A stretch of DNA of 64,000 nt, taken from contig OY764868.1 of NCBI GenBank assembly GCA_963668545.1, positions 3,472,001 through 3,536,000 on the forward strand, given 5' to 3'. Position numbers and translations under genes: made by a program. Origin of the DNA: G963662265 sp963668545. GTDB taxonomy: Bacteria > Spirochaetota > Spirochaetia > CADAEX01. Of this stretch, positions 16,061-25,519 are shown in pieces (position 1 is the first letter of the stretch; each line of letters opens with the position of its first letter). Under the pieces are notes generated by a model. The model saw nothing but the letters and a program-made list of their open reading frames with translations, made no database searches and had not been told where the DNA came from.

Positions 16061-17494
16061 CTATGCTGCTTTCTCCATATCCGGTTTTTCTGTTTTTATA
16101 AATCTCATGTAGAAAAAGATAAAAACAAGTGCTGCTGATGCAAAACCTGCAGGATAAGAGACAGATACAGGCAGACTGAACCCTTCAGGTGCCTGAAGAA
16201 TATATGTTACAGAAACTGCTGTCATGAAAGCAGCGGGAACCGTAGCTATCCAGTGGAATTTTCCGCTTTTAACAAGGTAGGCTGCCGCTGTCCAGAGAAC
16301 AATCATTGCAAGGGTCTGGTTTGACCAGGCAAAGTATCTCCAGATAATGGAGAAGTTTATGAAATTAAGGGAAAATCCGACAGCAAACAGGGGAACTGCA
16401 ATAAAAAGCCTTTTTGATATGCTTTTCTGTTCAAGGGAAAGGGCATCTGCAACAGTCAGCCTCGCGCTTCTGAACGCTGTATCTCCCGATGTTATAGGAC
16501 ATGCAATTACACCCAGAAGAGCAAGTATTCCGCCGAAGCCCCCAAGAAGCCCGATTGAAATATCATGAACAACTAGACCTGCCCCCCCTTTTGCAATTAC
16601 TGCCTGGAGTCCCGCAATCCCGCCGTCGAAGAAAGCCATTGAAGCTGCTGCCCATATAAGTGCAATTACACCTTCGCTGATCATTGCGCCGTAGAAAACC
16701 GGGCGTCCGTATTTTTCATCAGATAGACATCTTGCCATTACAGGAGACTGAGTTGCATGAAATCCGCTTATAGCTCCGCAGGCTATTGTAATAAAAAGCA
16801 TTGGCCAGATCGGAAGGTTTTTGGGGTGCAGGTTGGTAAACTGTATCTCGGGAACAGGTTTTCCCTGGACAAAAAGCATGACAGCTACACCTACAGCCAT
16901 TATCAGGAGAACAATGCCGAAAACAGGATAGAGCCGGCCTATAATCTTGTCGATTGGAAGAACTGTTGCAATAAAATAGTAAACAAGGATAAGAACAAGC
17001 CAGAAATACTTGTTGGCAAAAATTCCTGTCATACCGAGATTGCTTAAAAGACCTGCAGGTCCTGCCATAAAGACTGTACCGACAAGAACAAGAAGAACTA
17101 CAGAAAAGACCCTCATTACCTTTCTCATTAATTCCCCTAGATATATGCCTGTCACTTCAGAGATACTTTTACCGTCATGGCGCATTGAAAGCATTCCGGA
17201 AAAATAATCATGCACTGCCCCGGCAAATATTGATCCGAAAACAATCCACAGGAATGCAGCAGGACCGAAAAGAGCACCCATTACAGCACCATAAATCGGG
17301 CCGAGCCCTGCAATATTAAGAAACTGTATCAGAAAAATTTTCGACCATTTCATCGGAATGAAATCAACTCCGTTTTCCAGCCTTACAGCAGGAGGAACAT
17401 TTCCGGAATCTGCTCCGAAAATTTTTTCCACTATAGTTCCGTAAACAAGATATCCCCCTATCAGAAGAGCAAGGGAAAGAAAAAAGCTTATCAT
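16061..17494 (-). CDS. cstA: CstA-family carbon-starvation / pyruvate-type transporter
   Basis: 477 aa with about 13 hydrophobic segments. CstA family features are the early YGTIVEKIFGAD, FIPMKW, the strongly conserved IAGLGPIYGAVMGALFGPAAFLW stretch (positions about 60-83), GAVHDYFSGMLSMRH and the late SGDTAFRSARL. It is the short form, lacking the C-terminal extension of E. coli CstA/BtsT. Relatives import pyruvate or peptides when carbon runs low. The LytS/LytTR pair directly upstream mirrors BtsS/BtsR control of BtsT in E. coli, so pyruvate uptake under that pair is a reasonable inference. AAGGAG precedes the ATG. Confidence 0.88.
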   Translation of the reverse strand: MISFFLSLALLIGGYLVYGTIVEKIFGADSGNVPPAVRLENGVDFIPMKWSKIFLIQFLNIAGLGPIYGAVMGALFGPAAFLWIVFGSIFAGAVHDYFSGMLSMRHDGKSISEVTGIYLGELMRKVMRVFSVVLLVLVGTVFMAGPAGLLSNLGMTGIFANKYFWLVLILVYYFIATVLPIDKIIGRLYPVFGIVLLIMAVGVAVMLFVQGKPVPEIQFTNLHPKNLPIWPMLFITIACGAISGFHATQSPVMARCLSDEKYGRPVFYGAMISEGVIALIWAAASMAFFDGGIAGLQAVIAKGGAGLVVHDISIGLLGGFGGILALLGVIACPITSGDTAFRSARLTVADALSLEQKSISKRLFIAVPLFAVGFSLNFINFSIIWRYFAWSNQTLAMIVLWTAAAYLVKSGKFHWIATVPAAFMTAVSVTYILQAPEGFSLPVSVSYPAGFASAALVFIFFYMRFIKTEKPDMEKAA

Positions 17495-17515
17495 TGTATT
17501 CTCCTTGAATTTATT

Positions 17516-17569
17516 CGGAAAAACACGTTTCAGGAAGCTGTTATCAGAAAAATGGCAGGTGTTTTTCCG
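17516..17569. promoter_or_regulatory. 11-bp inverted repeat in the cstA upstream region
   Basis: CGGAAAAACAC (17516-17526) and GTGTTTTTCCG (17559-17569) are perfect inverted copies 32 bp apart, 22 bp ahead of the cstA start. Farther upstream, AACATT occurs twice at 17576 and 17593 in direct orientation, a spacing of 17 bp. LytTR regulators bind paired direct repeats, but usually about 21 bp apart, so the binding site is not established. Confidence 0.4.
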
Positions 17570-17665
17570 GATATAAACATTAGCAGAGGGAGAACATTTG
17601 TGTTTTATTATTCCATGAAAGGTTGAAAATGATACATGAACTGCTGACAGCAGGGATAAACTGTT

Positions 17666-18436
17666 TCAGGCTATCTGCATTTTTTCCTTAAAATCCCTGG
17701 TCCTGCTTCTTGATACTGGAATCAGGGTTTTTATTCCCCTGAGAGAGACTGTAAACCTGTTGTTAATGTCAAAATCTATTGTTTCAATATAGTCCAGGTT
17801 TATAATATAGCTCCTGTGTGATCTGAAAAATTTTTCAGACGGGAGGAGCATCTCGACTTCTGATATTATTTTTCTGTATTCATAATTGCCGTATTCTGTA
17901 TGAAGAACAGAATATTTTTCTCCGGCGGAAACCAGTATAAGGCTTTTCAGTTTCAGGGGATAAAACCTGCCATCAGAATATACAGTAACAGTTTCACATT
18001 GTTTTCTTTCAGATATCCTGCTAATGCTTTCTTCGACACGAAGACTGTAATTCCGGGCTGACTTAATCTGCTTTCTTATCCTTTCCACTGTTGAATCAAG
18101 CCTCCCGGGAACAACAGGTTTTAAAAGGTAATCAATTGCATTCAGTTCAAACGCTTTAACAGCATATTCATCATATGCTGTAACAAAAACAATATAGGGA
18201 ACATTTGCGCTGTTTTCTGAAACTATTTCAGAGGCAAGCTCAAGACCTGTTACTTTGGGCATCTGTATATCAAGAAATACAATATCAACATGGTTTTCCC
18301 TGAGATATCCTGATGCATCTATTCCGTTCGGAGATAAATGAACAACCTCTATATCACTGTATTTTTCAAGCAGATACTGAAGTTCTGTTCTTGCAGGTGC
18401 TTCATCATCTACAATCAGTGTTTTAAACTGCATCAT
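17666..18436 (-). CDS. LytTR-family response regulator
   Basis: 256 aa. The receiver domain (residues 5-125) has the acidic pair VDDE, the phospho-acceptor D56 in FLDIQMP, and the conserved Thr/Lys (FVTAYDEYAV, LLKPV). A LytTR DNA-binding domain occupies about 155-252 (VYSDGRFYPLKLKSLI, FFRSHRSYIINLDYIETIDF, LIPVSRSRTRDFKEKM). It is the partner of the LytS-type kinase whose gene overlaps it by 14 nt, and it likely activates the adjacent cstA gene, as BtsR/YpdB-type regulators do. Confidence 0.93.
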   Translation of the reverse strand: MMQFKTLIVDDEAPARTELQYLLEKYSDIEVVHLSPNGIDASGYLRENHVDIVFLDIQMPKVTGLELASEIVSENSANVPYIVFVTAYDEYAVKAFELNAIDYLLKPVVPGRLDSTVERIRKQIKSARNYSLRVEESISRISERKQCETVTVYSDGRFYPLKLKSLILVSAGEKYSVLHTEYGNYEYRKIISEVEMLLPSEKFFRSHRSYIINLDYIETIDFDINNRFTVSLRGIKTLIPVSRSRTRDFKEKMQIA

Positions 18437-20108
18437 TTTCCTCCGGAATAAAAAACTTCACCCGGGTGCCCCCTTCGGGAGGACAGACTATTTCCAGCCT
18501 GCTTTTATCTCCGTAACGGTTTCTGAGCCTTTCATCTGTATTTTTAAGACCAATGGACTGAATTGTCCCTTTTTCAAAAGAGGAGAGAACCTCTTCATCA
18601 AATCCGCAGCCGTTGTCTGTAACGGAAAACTCATATCCGTTTTTTATATTTCTGACTGAAATTTCAACAATTCCCTTCCCGATCATTTTCCCTATTCCAT
18701 GCTTCAGCGCATTTTCAACAAGAGGCTGGAGAATAAGGACAGGAACTTCCGCTTCTGTATCTTCAATACTGAATCTGATTTCAAGGTTTTCACCGAATCG
18801 GGCCTTTTCTATTTCAAGCCAGGAATCCAGATATTCAAGCTCAACAGAAACCGGAACAATATCTGCGGTTCTGCTGAGGCTGTTTCTGAACACTTCCCCC
18901 AGCTTCAGAAGGAGCCTTCTCCCTTCTTCGGGCGATGTTCTTATATAGGAAACTATAGTATTTATCGCATTAAAGAGGAAATGGGGATTTATCTGATACT
19001 GAAGTGCTTTGAATTCAGCATCACGTGCAGCCTTTTTTTCCTTTTCCAGCATACTGAGTTCCAGCTGGTTTGAAAAAATTGAAGCAAGCCCCAGGGATGT
19101 TTCAAGATCAACATGATTGATTTTTGCATTTCTGCTTTTATAAAGCTTCAGAGTGCCGATTATTCGCTTCTCAATTTTAAGAGGAACTGTTATCGAAGAA
19201 AAAAGGGGGCAGGATTCTTTTCTGCACCCGATCATCTCCCTGTTATATGCAATATTGTATTTTCCTGTTTTTATGACACTTTCTGTCAGGGCTGTCTGGA
19301 ATTCCGCCCCCGGTTTATGGTGGTCTTTTCCAAGTCCGGAATGGGCAAGGATTGACATGGTATCTGTCATTGATACAGCATCTACATCAAGGTTTTTAAA
19401 AATAATATCTACAACATTTTCAGCACTTTTTCTGCTTAATCCCTTTCTTAAATAGGGAAGAGTCATTCTGACTATTTTAAGGACTTTATGTGCATTCAAT
19501 GCAGTCTGTTCATCTCGCTGTTTTGTTACAACATCAGCTATTGCTGCAAAAATTGAAATTCCCGCGGAATTGGCAAAAATCATTGGGACAGCAATTATTG
19601 AAACAAGATTAAGGGAGTCTGCAAACGGCCTGACAAGAATCAGGAGAATAAGCATCTGCATTGACTCGGCAAGAAACCCGCTCCAGAGAGCAAACAGCCA
19701 TTTTTTCTCGGATTCATAGAATTTTCGGCTTAAAACCCCGGCCAGGACCCCTTCAAGAATAGTGGAGATCATGCATGCAAAAGCTGTAAAGCCCCCGATA
19801 TCAATCACCCACCTGTGAAATCCGGAAAGCAGGCCTGCTCCGAACCCTACTACCGGCCCCCCTATAAGCCCTCCCACAAAAGGGCCGATAACCCGGTAGT
19901 TTGCAAGCGCACCTTTTACAGGAATACCTTCATATGTTCCAAGTATTCCTATAAAACCGAAAAGTATTATCATTATGATATTATCCGAAACCCTGTAATA
20001 GGATTTATTGAAAAGGTTTCTGAAATAGGGAGCATTTGTCATAAGAAAAGCAAGAATTGTAACAAGCCCTATCTGATGAAAAAGATTTATCAGTATTTCA
20101 TAGCTCAT
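18423..20108 (-). CDS. LytS/BtsS-type sensor histidine kinase
   Basis: 561 aa. The first 195 residues form the 5TM-LYT transmembrane sensor (ITIL-like helices with VKGALANYRVIGPFVGGLIGGP and ISTILEGVLAG). A GAF domain at about 210-350 includes CRKESCPLFSSITVPL. The kinase core has the phospho-acceptor H376 in YQINPHFLFNAINTI, the N box VENALKHGIGK and VTDNGCGFD. It belongs to the LytS/YpdA/BtsS group, two members of which sense pyruvate in E. coli. The gene starts in an ATGA overlap with the rbgA stop and overlaps the regulator gene, so rbgA-lytS-lytR can be one transcript. Confidence 0.93.
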   Translation of the reverse strand: MSYEILINLFHQIGLVTILAFLMTNAPYFRNLFNKSYYRVSDNIIMIILFGFIGILGTYEGIPVKGALANYRVIGPFVGGLIGGPVVGFGAGLLSGFHRWVIDIGGFTAFACMISTILEGVLAGVLSRKFYESEKKWLFALWSGFLAESMQMLILLILVRPFADSLNLVSIIAVPMIFANSAGISIFAAIADVVTKQRDEQTALNAHKVLKIVRMTLPYLRKGLSRKSAENVVDIIFKNLDVDAVSMTDTMSILAHSGLGKDHHKPGAEFQTALTESVIKTGKYNIAYNREMIGCRKESCPLFSSITVPLKIEKRIIGTLKLYKSRNAKINHVDLETSLGLASIFSNQLELSMLEKEKKAARDAEFKALQYQINPHFLFNAINTIVSYIRTSPEEGRRLLLKLGEVFRNSLSRTADIVPVSVELEYLDSWLEIEKARFGENLEIRFSIEDTEAEVPVLILQPLVENALKHGIGKMIGKGIVEISVRNIKNGYEFSVTDNGCGFDEEVLSSFEKGTIQSIGLKNTDERLRNRYGDKSRLEIVCPPEGGTRVKFFIPEENDAV

Positions 20109-20938
20109 TCAGGCACCTCAAGACATATTCCGCCCAGTTTTCCATCCCTTATTTCAGTAAGAACAATCCTGGAGGCCTTGTCTGTATCAACAACACCCCC
20201 TTTTACAAGGCAGCCCCTTTTGCTTCCGATAATTTCAAGAAGCCTGTCAGAAGGCTCTGATATATCTTCTTCCTTCAGCCTGTATCTTTCAATAAGTCTT
20301 TCAGGATAAAAACGGACCATAATTTCAAGACCCTTCATTGCAATATCCTCCCTGAAAAGTATTGCATCGTTTATACTCCCCAGGATGGCAAGCTTTTCCC
20401 CTACAGACTGGTCCTCGAATTTGTGCCAGAGAACACCGGGAGTATCTACAAGGTGAATACGGTCTGTAAGTTTTATCTTCTGAACATTTCTTGTTACACC
20501 TGGCCTGTTGCTTACATCCTGTTTCTTTTTGCCGGCAAGATAATTGATAATTGCGGATTTTCCCACATTAGGGACACCGAGAATAAGGACCCGGACAGCC
20601 CGCTTTCCGAACCAGTCCTCATCTGCACATAGTTTCCTGCTTTTTTCAACAATCCCGTTTATGTTTTTTCCTGTCATTGCGGAAACCTGGACAGCCTCCC
20701 TGTTTTCTCCCCTGAAAGAGTCCTCCCACATTTTCATTGCAGAAGGATCTCCCAGGTCAGATTTGTTGAGAACAATGACAGTCGGTTTTTCTGCCACAAT
20801 CTCCTCAATCATGGGATTTCTGCTTGAATTCGGTATTCTTGCATCAAGAATTTCTATAACAACATCTGTTTTTTTCAGGCTTTCCTTTATCTGTTTGAAA
20901 GCCTTTGTCATATGTCCGGGAAACCATTGTATAGGCAT
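20105..20938 (-). CDS. rbgA: Ribosome biogenesis GTPase RbgA (YlqF)
   Basis: 277 aa, a circularly permuted GTPase. In order, G4 NKSD, G5 VSAM, G1 LGVPNVGKSAIIN, G2 GVTRNVQ and G3 DTPGVLWH. The N-terminus MPIQWFPGHMTKAFKQI and the C-terminal helical RNA-binding region are those of RbgA, which promotes late 50S assembly (binding of L16 and others). It overlaps the sensor kinase start by 4 nt. This is a housekeeping gene in an otherwise regulatory operon. Confidence 0.93.
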   Translation of the reverse strand: MPIQWFPGHMTKAFKQIKESLKKTDVVIEILDARIPNSSRNPMIEEIVAEKPTVIVLNKSDLGDPSAMKMWEDSFRGENREAVQVSAMTGKNINGIVEKSRKLCADEDWFGKRAVRVLILGVPNVGKSAIINYLAGKKKQDVSNRPGVTRNVQKIKLTDRIHLVDTPGVLWHKFEDQSVGEKLAILGSINDAILFREDIAMKGLEIMVRFYPERLIERYRLKEEDISEPSDRLLEIIGSKRGCLVKGGVVDTDKASRIVLTEIRDGKLGGICLEVPE

Positions 20939-21045
20939 AGTTATTTATCTCCAAAAATTCCGGTAGTATAATTGATAAGAAGCAGATTATCCACAATTTA
21001 TATCATTTAAGTACTTTTGTTTAGTCGTTATACATTGAAACGAAA

Positions 21046-21891
21046 TCAGGCAAGCTTTATAAAGACAAGTCCTGAAACAACAAGAACAATACCTGCAATC
21101 TTTTTGATGGATACTTTCTCTTTCAGGAAAATAAAACCGAAAACAGAACCGATCACCAGGGAAAATTCCCTGACAGCAGATACATAACCAGCCCGTTCAA
21201 GGGTAAAGGCATAAAGAATCATCAGATATGTTCCCAGCGCCCCGAAACCTATTATCAGGGAATATTTCAGGTTACTTTTAAGGGTTTCTCTTATTCCCCC
21301 GGTTCCCGGTCTGAACAGAAAAAGGCTCATGACAGCAACAGCAAGCAGATCTTTTAAATTAATATATACTACCGGATTGGCAAAAGATACACCAACCTTG
21401 TCATTGACGGAATAAATAATTATTGAAAACCCTACCAGCAATGCGTAAGTAAGTGTTTTCAGATCTTCTTTTCCGATTCTCCTGCTGAAAGATATAAGAA
21501 AAACTCCCCCGATAATCAGGAAGATACCGGTCCAGCCGGTCAGGTTTATATCCTCCCCGAGACAGAAAAAAGCACAGACAGATGTCCCGGCAACTCCGCA
21601 GCCCCTTGCTACAGGATAAACTGTTGATATATCACCGGCCCTGTACCCCTTCAGAAGGCTCCAGTAATAAAGAATATGGGCAAATGATGTAACTATCATG
21701 TAAAAAAGAGCATCGCTGTTAAACCCTTCCCTTAATATAATAAAAACAGAAAAGGGAAGAAGAAACAGATTACTAACCCATAACCCGGAAATTATAACCT
21801 TCAGGTTTCCTGAAGCTTTTTTACTGAAAAAATTCCAGGAAGCATGTGTAAAAGCTGCAAAAAGGACGAGAATAAAAACATATAAATTCAT
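21046..21891 (-). CDS. EamA-family (DMT superfamily) transporter
   Basis: From ATG 21891 the product is 281 aa with ten predicted membrane helices in two EamA repeats (THASWNFFSKKA in the first helix region; IGGVFLISFSRR closing repeat one; GAGLGTYLMI-like and LEKAGYVSAVRE-like segments in repeat two, ending FLKEKVSIKKIAGIVLV). The substrate cannot be told; the family exports metabolites and amino acids or imports nucleotide sugars. The frame is open to 21972, but that start would fall inside the terminator of glnS, so 21891 (MNLYVFILV) is preferred. Confidence 0.82.
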   Translation of the reverse strand: MNLYVFILVLFAAFTHASWNFFSKKASGNLKVIISGLWVSNLFLLPFSVFIILREGFNSDALFYMIVTSFAHILYYWSLLKGYRAGDISTVYPVARGCGVAGTSVCAFFCLGEDINLTGWTGIFLIIGGVFLISFSRRIGKEDLKTLTYALLVGFSIIIYSVNDKVGVSFANPVVYINLKDLLAVAVMSLFLFRPGTGGIRETLKSNLKYSLIIGFGALGTYLMILYAFTLERAGYVSAVREFSLVIGSVFGFIFLKEKVSIKKIAGIVLVVSGLVFIKLA

Positions 21892-21957
21892 TGTCTGTTT
21901 TCCATGCTGTAAAAATATTTCCAGAATCAATATATCTTTTTTTCCGGAATAAATGAA

Positions 21958-22001
21958 CAGAAAAAAGGGCAATAAACAGCATTAGCCGGATATTGCCCTT
22001 T
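21958..22001 (-). terminator. Terminator of glnS
   Basis: AAAGGGCAATA (21964-21974) and TATTGCCCTTT (21991-22001) form a perfect 11-bp stem. In the leftward direction it ends in a T-rich run, starting 24 bp past the glnS stop. Confidence 0.9.
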
Positions 22002-22024
22002 CATATTATAAATTTTAAAACCAG

Positions 22025-23692
22025 TTATTTTGCCTTTTTGCTCCATGAATCCTTAAGAGTCACAGTTCTGTTGAAAACAGGTTTTCCCTTTCCAGAATCC
22101 TTGTCAACACAGAAATATCCCTGTCTAAGGAACTGAAACCCTTCGCCGGCAGAAGCATCCTTGAGGGCTGGTTCCGCATAGGCTTTTTCAATAACAGTAA
22201 GGGAATCAGGATTAAGGGCTTCTACAAAATCTCCATCCTCCTCAGGGTTTTCCTTTGTGAAAAGAGAGCTGTAAAGCCTAACCTCAACTTCCTCAGCATG
22301 GGAAGCAGATACCCAGTGGGATGTTCCTTTCACCTTTCTGCCGTCATCTGTCCATCCGCCCCGGCTTTCAGGATCATATGTGCAGTGAACAAGTTTTACT
22401 TCCCCGTTCTCATCTGTTTCATATCCGGTACAGGTCACATAATAGCCGTGCTTAAGCCTTATTTCCCTGCCCGGGGAAAGCCTGAAATACTTTTTCGGCG
22501 GGTCAATCATGAAATCATCTTTTTCAATATAAAGTTCCCGTGTAAAAGGAATTTTTCTTGATCCGGAATCAGGATCCTCAGGATTGTTTTCACCATCCAT
22601 CCATTCAACCTGGTCTTCAGGATAATTGTCTATAATAACCTTGAGAGGATCAAGAACAACCATCCTCCTGGTCGCCTTCTTATTAAGATCTTCCCTTGCG
22701 CAGTATTCCAGAAGTGCGTAGTCAACAACACTGTCTGTCTTTGCAACACCTATCCTGGAAGAAAACTCCCTTATTGATTCAGGTGTATATCCACGCCTTC
22801 TTAAGCCTGAAATAGTCGGCATTCTGGGATCATCCCAGCCGGAGACATAACCCTCTTTAACAAGACGCAAGAGCTTCCTTTTGCTCATAACCACATAATT
22901 AAGGTTAAGTCTGGCAAACTCAATCTGCTGAGGATGGTGGAGTTCCGGAAGCTGGTCAAGATACCAGTCATACAGGGGCCTGTGATCCTCAAACTCAAGC
23001 GTGCAGACAGAATGGGTTATCCCTTCAATAGAGTCTTCAAGCCCGTGGGCCCAGTCATACATGGGATAGAGACACCACTTGTCCCCCTGCCTCGGATGAT
23101 TGGCCCGTACAATCCTGTACATTACAGGGTCTCTCATATTGATATTACCTGAAGAAAGATCAATCTTTGCACGCAGGGTTTTGGAGCCGTCGGGGAATTC
23201 CCCTTTTTTCATCCTTTCAAAAAGATCAAGGTTTTCTTCTGGCGCCCTGTTTCTGTACGGGCTTTCCTTTCCCGGCTCGGTAAGTGTGCCCCTGTACTGC
23301 CTGATCTCATCAGCTGTAAGATCATCGACATAGGCTTTTCCATTCCTGATCAGCTCAAGAGCCCATTCATACATTTTATCAAAATAATCGGAAGCATAGT
23401 AAAGATGATCCTCCCAGTTGAATCCCAGCCATTTTACATCTTCCATTATTGATTCTATATATTCGATATCCTCTTTTACAGGATTGGTATCATCAAAGCG
23501 GAGGTGGGTTCTTCCTCCGTACTGGGCAGCAAGTGAAAAATTGAGACATATTGATTTTGCATGCCCGATATGAAGATATCCGTTCGGTTCTGGAGGAAAC
23601 CTGGTTATAACCCTGCCTCCGTTTTTTCCCTTTGCTATATCATCTTCAATAATTCTCTGAATAAAATTTTTAATAATCTTTGTGTCATCCAT
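22025..23692 (-). CDS. glnS: Glutaminyl-tRNA synthetase
   Basis: 555 aa, the GlnRS size. Class I signatures are FPPEPNGYLHIGHAKS (HIGH) and VVMSKRKLLRLV (KMSKS variant), with the specificity elements LRFDDTNPVKED and DWAHGLEDSIEGITHS-like (WAHGLEDSIEGI). The C-terminal beta-barrel anticodon-binding region is intact and ends EALNPDSLTVIEKAYAEPAL and NRTVTLKDSWSKKAK. It charges tRNA-Gln directly, whereas many bacteria use GluRS plus GatCAB. It is monocistronic with its own terminator. Confidence 0.95.
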   Translation of the reverse strand: MDDTKIIKNFIQRIIEDDIAKGKNGGRVITRFPPEPNGYLHIGHAKSICLNFSLAAQYGGRTHLRFDDTNPVKEDIEYIESIMEDVKWLGFNWEDHLYYASDYFDKMYEWALELIRNGKAYVDDLTADEIRQYRGTLTEPGKESPYRNRAPEENLDLFERMKKGEFPDGSKTLRAKIDLSSGNINMRDPVMYRIVRANHPRQGDKWCLYPMYDWAHGLEDSIEGITHSVCTLEFEDHRPLYDWYLDQLPELHHPQQIEFARLNLNYVVMSKRKLLRLVKEGYVSGWDDPRMPTISGLRRRGYTPESIREFSSRIGVAKTDSVVDYALLEYCAREDLNKKATRRMVVLDPLKVIIDNYPEDQVEWMDGENNPEDPDSGSRKIPFTRELYIEKDDFMIDPPKKYFRLSPGREIRLKHGYYVTCTGYETDENGEVKLVHCTYDPESRGGWTDDGRKVKGTSHWVSASHAEEVEVRLYSSLFTKENPEEDGDFVEALNPDSLTVIEKAYAEPALKDASAGEGFQFLRQGYFCVDKDSGKGKPVFNRTVTLKDSWSKKAK

Positions 23693-23862
23693 AATACTGT
23701 ATGTCCTCTGAAATATATATTTTAACAGATTTCAGCATGTAATAATTTTTCCTGAAAAAGTTTTTCCTGTTCAGCTTTATAAACTAAAAACAGAAAGACA
23801 GAAAAATTACTGCTTAAAAAAGCTATTGTTTATCCATAAAAAAATTTAAAATCAAAAACTTT

Positions 23863-24771
23863 TCAGTTTTTAACAATAATATCAAATATCCTTTCAAGAT
23901 CTTCCCTTGAGAAATAGGTGATTTCAATCCTTCCCTTGGCAAGATTTCCCTTCAGGTTGACCTTTGTACCCAGGGCATCAATAAATCTCTGTTCAACATC
24001 CATTACATCAGGATTTTTCTTTTTGAGAAACTTATCATCTTTTCTGACTGAATCAGACTTCATCCTGATTCCCTTATTGAGATCTGAAGACTGTTTTTCA
24101 CTTTCCCTTACAGAAAGACCGTCTGACATTATTCTGTTGAAAAGAATCCTCTGGTCCGCCGGATTAATTACAGCAAGTATGCTTCTTGCATGCCCTGCTG
24201 AAATATCACTGCTGTTCAGGGCATCCTGCATATCCTCAGGAAGTTTTAAAAGCCTTAGGCTGTTTGCTATTGTTGAACGTTTTTTTCCAAGTTTTCTGGA
24301 TAAGGCTTCCTGGCTCAGGTTATAATTATTTATCAGCTGCTGGTATGCTTTTGCCTCTTCAATAGGGGAAAGATCCTCCCGCTGTATATTTTCAATAAGT
24401 GCAATTTCATATTTTTCCTCTTCGGAAAAACTTTTCTCAATAACAGGAATCCTGTCAAGCCCGGCAAGCTTTGACGCCCTGTATCGCCGTTCCCCGGCCA
24501 CTATTTCATACTTGCCGTTTTTCTTCTCAACTATAACAGGCTGAATAATTCCTATTTCCTTAATAGAGTCGGCAAGTTCCTGTAATGCCTCTTCTTTGAA
24601 TTCCTTTCGGGGCTGATCAGGATTGGTGACAATCAGAGAAATATCAACAAAGCTTTCCTTTATGCTGTTTTTGTTAAAATCTCCATTATCTCCATCAGAG
24701 AATATATCAAGATCATCTCCGCCCGGACCAAGCAGGGCATCAAGACCTTTACCAAGTGCTTGCTTAGACAC
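23863..24771 (-). CDS. parB: Chromosome partitioning protein ParB (Spo0J)
   Basis: 302 aa. It starts at GTG 24771, where the N-terminal ParA-contact motif ALGKGLDALLG begins. The CTPase/ParB domain includes QPVIV, GERRYRASKLAGLDRIPVI and ENIQREDLSPIEEA. The HTH is SQEALSRKLGKKRSTIANSL, and a C-terminal dimerisation domain follows a lysine-rich linker. It loads at parS and slides as a CTP clamp. Two perfect parS sites are at 27.3-27.5 kb. It overlaps parA by 8 nt. Confidence 0.96.
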   Translation of the reverse strand: MSKQALGKGLDALLGPGGDDLDIFSDGDNGDFNKNSIKESFVDISLIVTNPDQPRKEFKEEALQELADSIKEIGIIQPVIVEKKNGKYEIVAGERRYRASKLAGLDRIPVIEKSFSEEEKYEIALIENIQREDLSPIEEAKAYQQLINNYNLSQEALSRKLGKKRSTIANSLRLLKLPEDMQDALNSSDISAGHARSILAVINPADQRILFNRIMSDGLSVRESEKQSSDLNKGIRMKSDSVRKDDKFLKKKNPDVMDVEQRFIDALGTKVNLKGNLAKGRIEITYFSREDLERIFDIIVKN

Positions 24772-25519
24772 GCTCTAAAACCTCTTCTGAAAGTTTCTTA
24801 TAGCTTCTTGCTCCCCGGCTGTCCTCTTTATAACAGCTGATCGGTTTCGAATGGGAAGGAGCTTCAGATAAAGCTATATTTCTGGGAATTATTGTTCTGA
24901 AAACAGTTCTTCCGAAATATGAAGTCACGTTTTTCACAACCTCATTTGCAAGGTTTGTCCTCGAATCATACATTGTAAAAACAATGCCGCCGATACGGAG
25001 TTTTCTGTTGATTTCCTTCTGGAGGTTTTTTACTGTCTGAATAAGAAGAGTCAGCCCTTCCAGAGCAAAATACTCACACTGCAGAGGAATTATTACATAA
25101 TCTGCTGCAGCAAGTCCGTTAAGGGTGAGAACTCCCAGGGATGGAGGACTGTCAATAAAAATATAGTCCCAGTTATCCACAATTTCAGACAGGGCATTCT
25201 TAAGAAAATATTCCTTGCTTTCCAGATTAATTAGTTCAACATTTGCCCCGGCAAGGTTGATATTTGCAGAAACAGCACAAAGGTTTTCAACAGCAGTTTT
25301 CTGTATAACAGAATTAATTCCGGCTTTGCCGGAAAGAACTTCATAAATTCCTTCTTTTGATTTATCAATACCAACACTTGAAGACAAATTTCCCTGAGGG
25401 TCAAAATCAATCAGCAGGACCTTTCTGCCTGTTTCCGCGATATACGCTCCGAGACTTACAGCGGTTGTGGTTTTTCCCACACCCCCTTTTTGGTTGGCGA
25501 ATACTATAATTTTTCCCAT
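24764..25519 (-). CDS. parA: Chromosome partitioning ATPase ParA (Soj)
   Basis: 251 aa, the short Soj form without an N-terminal HTH. The deviant Walker A is NQKGGVGKTTTAVSLGA, then IDFDPQGNLSS, Walker B IFIDSPPSLGVLTLNGLAA, and the nucleoid-binding C-terminus. It is an ATP-dependent nucleoid-bound dimer that works with ParB-parS and may act on DnaA. First gene of the two-gene par operon, divergent from the NifU-like gene. Confidence 0.96.
   Translation of the reverse strand: MGKIIVFANQKGGVGKTTTAVSLGAYIAETGRKVLLIDFDPQGNLSSSVGIDKSKEGIYEVLSGKAGINSVIQKTAVENLCAVSANINLAGANVELINLESKEYFLKNALSEIVDNWDYIFIDSPPSLGVLTLNGLAAADYVIIPLQCEYFALEGLTLLIQTVKNLQKEINRKLRIGGIVFTMYDSRTNLANEVVKNVTSYFGRTVFRTIIPRNIALSEAPSHSKPISCYKEDSRGARSYKKLSEEVLERV

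Noticed and set aside
20987..20995. Perfect DnaA box TTATCCACA upstream of rbgA
   Set aside because: A single 9-mer is expected about once by chance in this much AT-rich DNA. No cluster or second box is near, so no regulatory claim is made.
21892..21972. Longer N-terminus of the EamA transporter
   Set aside because: It would start within the glnS terminator; the membrane protein begins naturally at 21891.
25173..25181. TTATCCACA inside parA
   Set aside because: Within coding sequence and explained by the codons there; isolated and not part of a box cluster.
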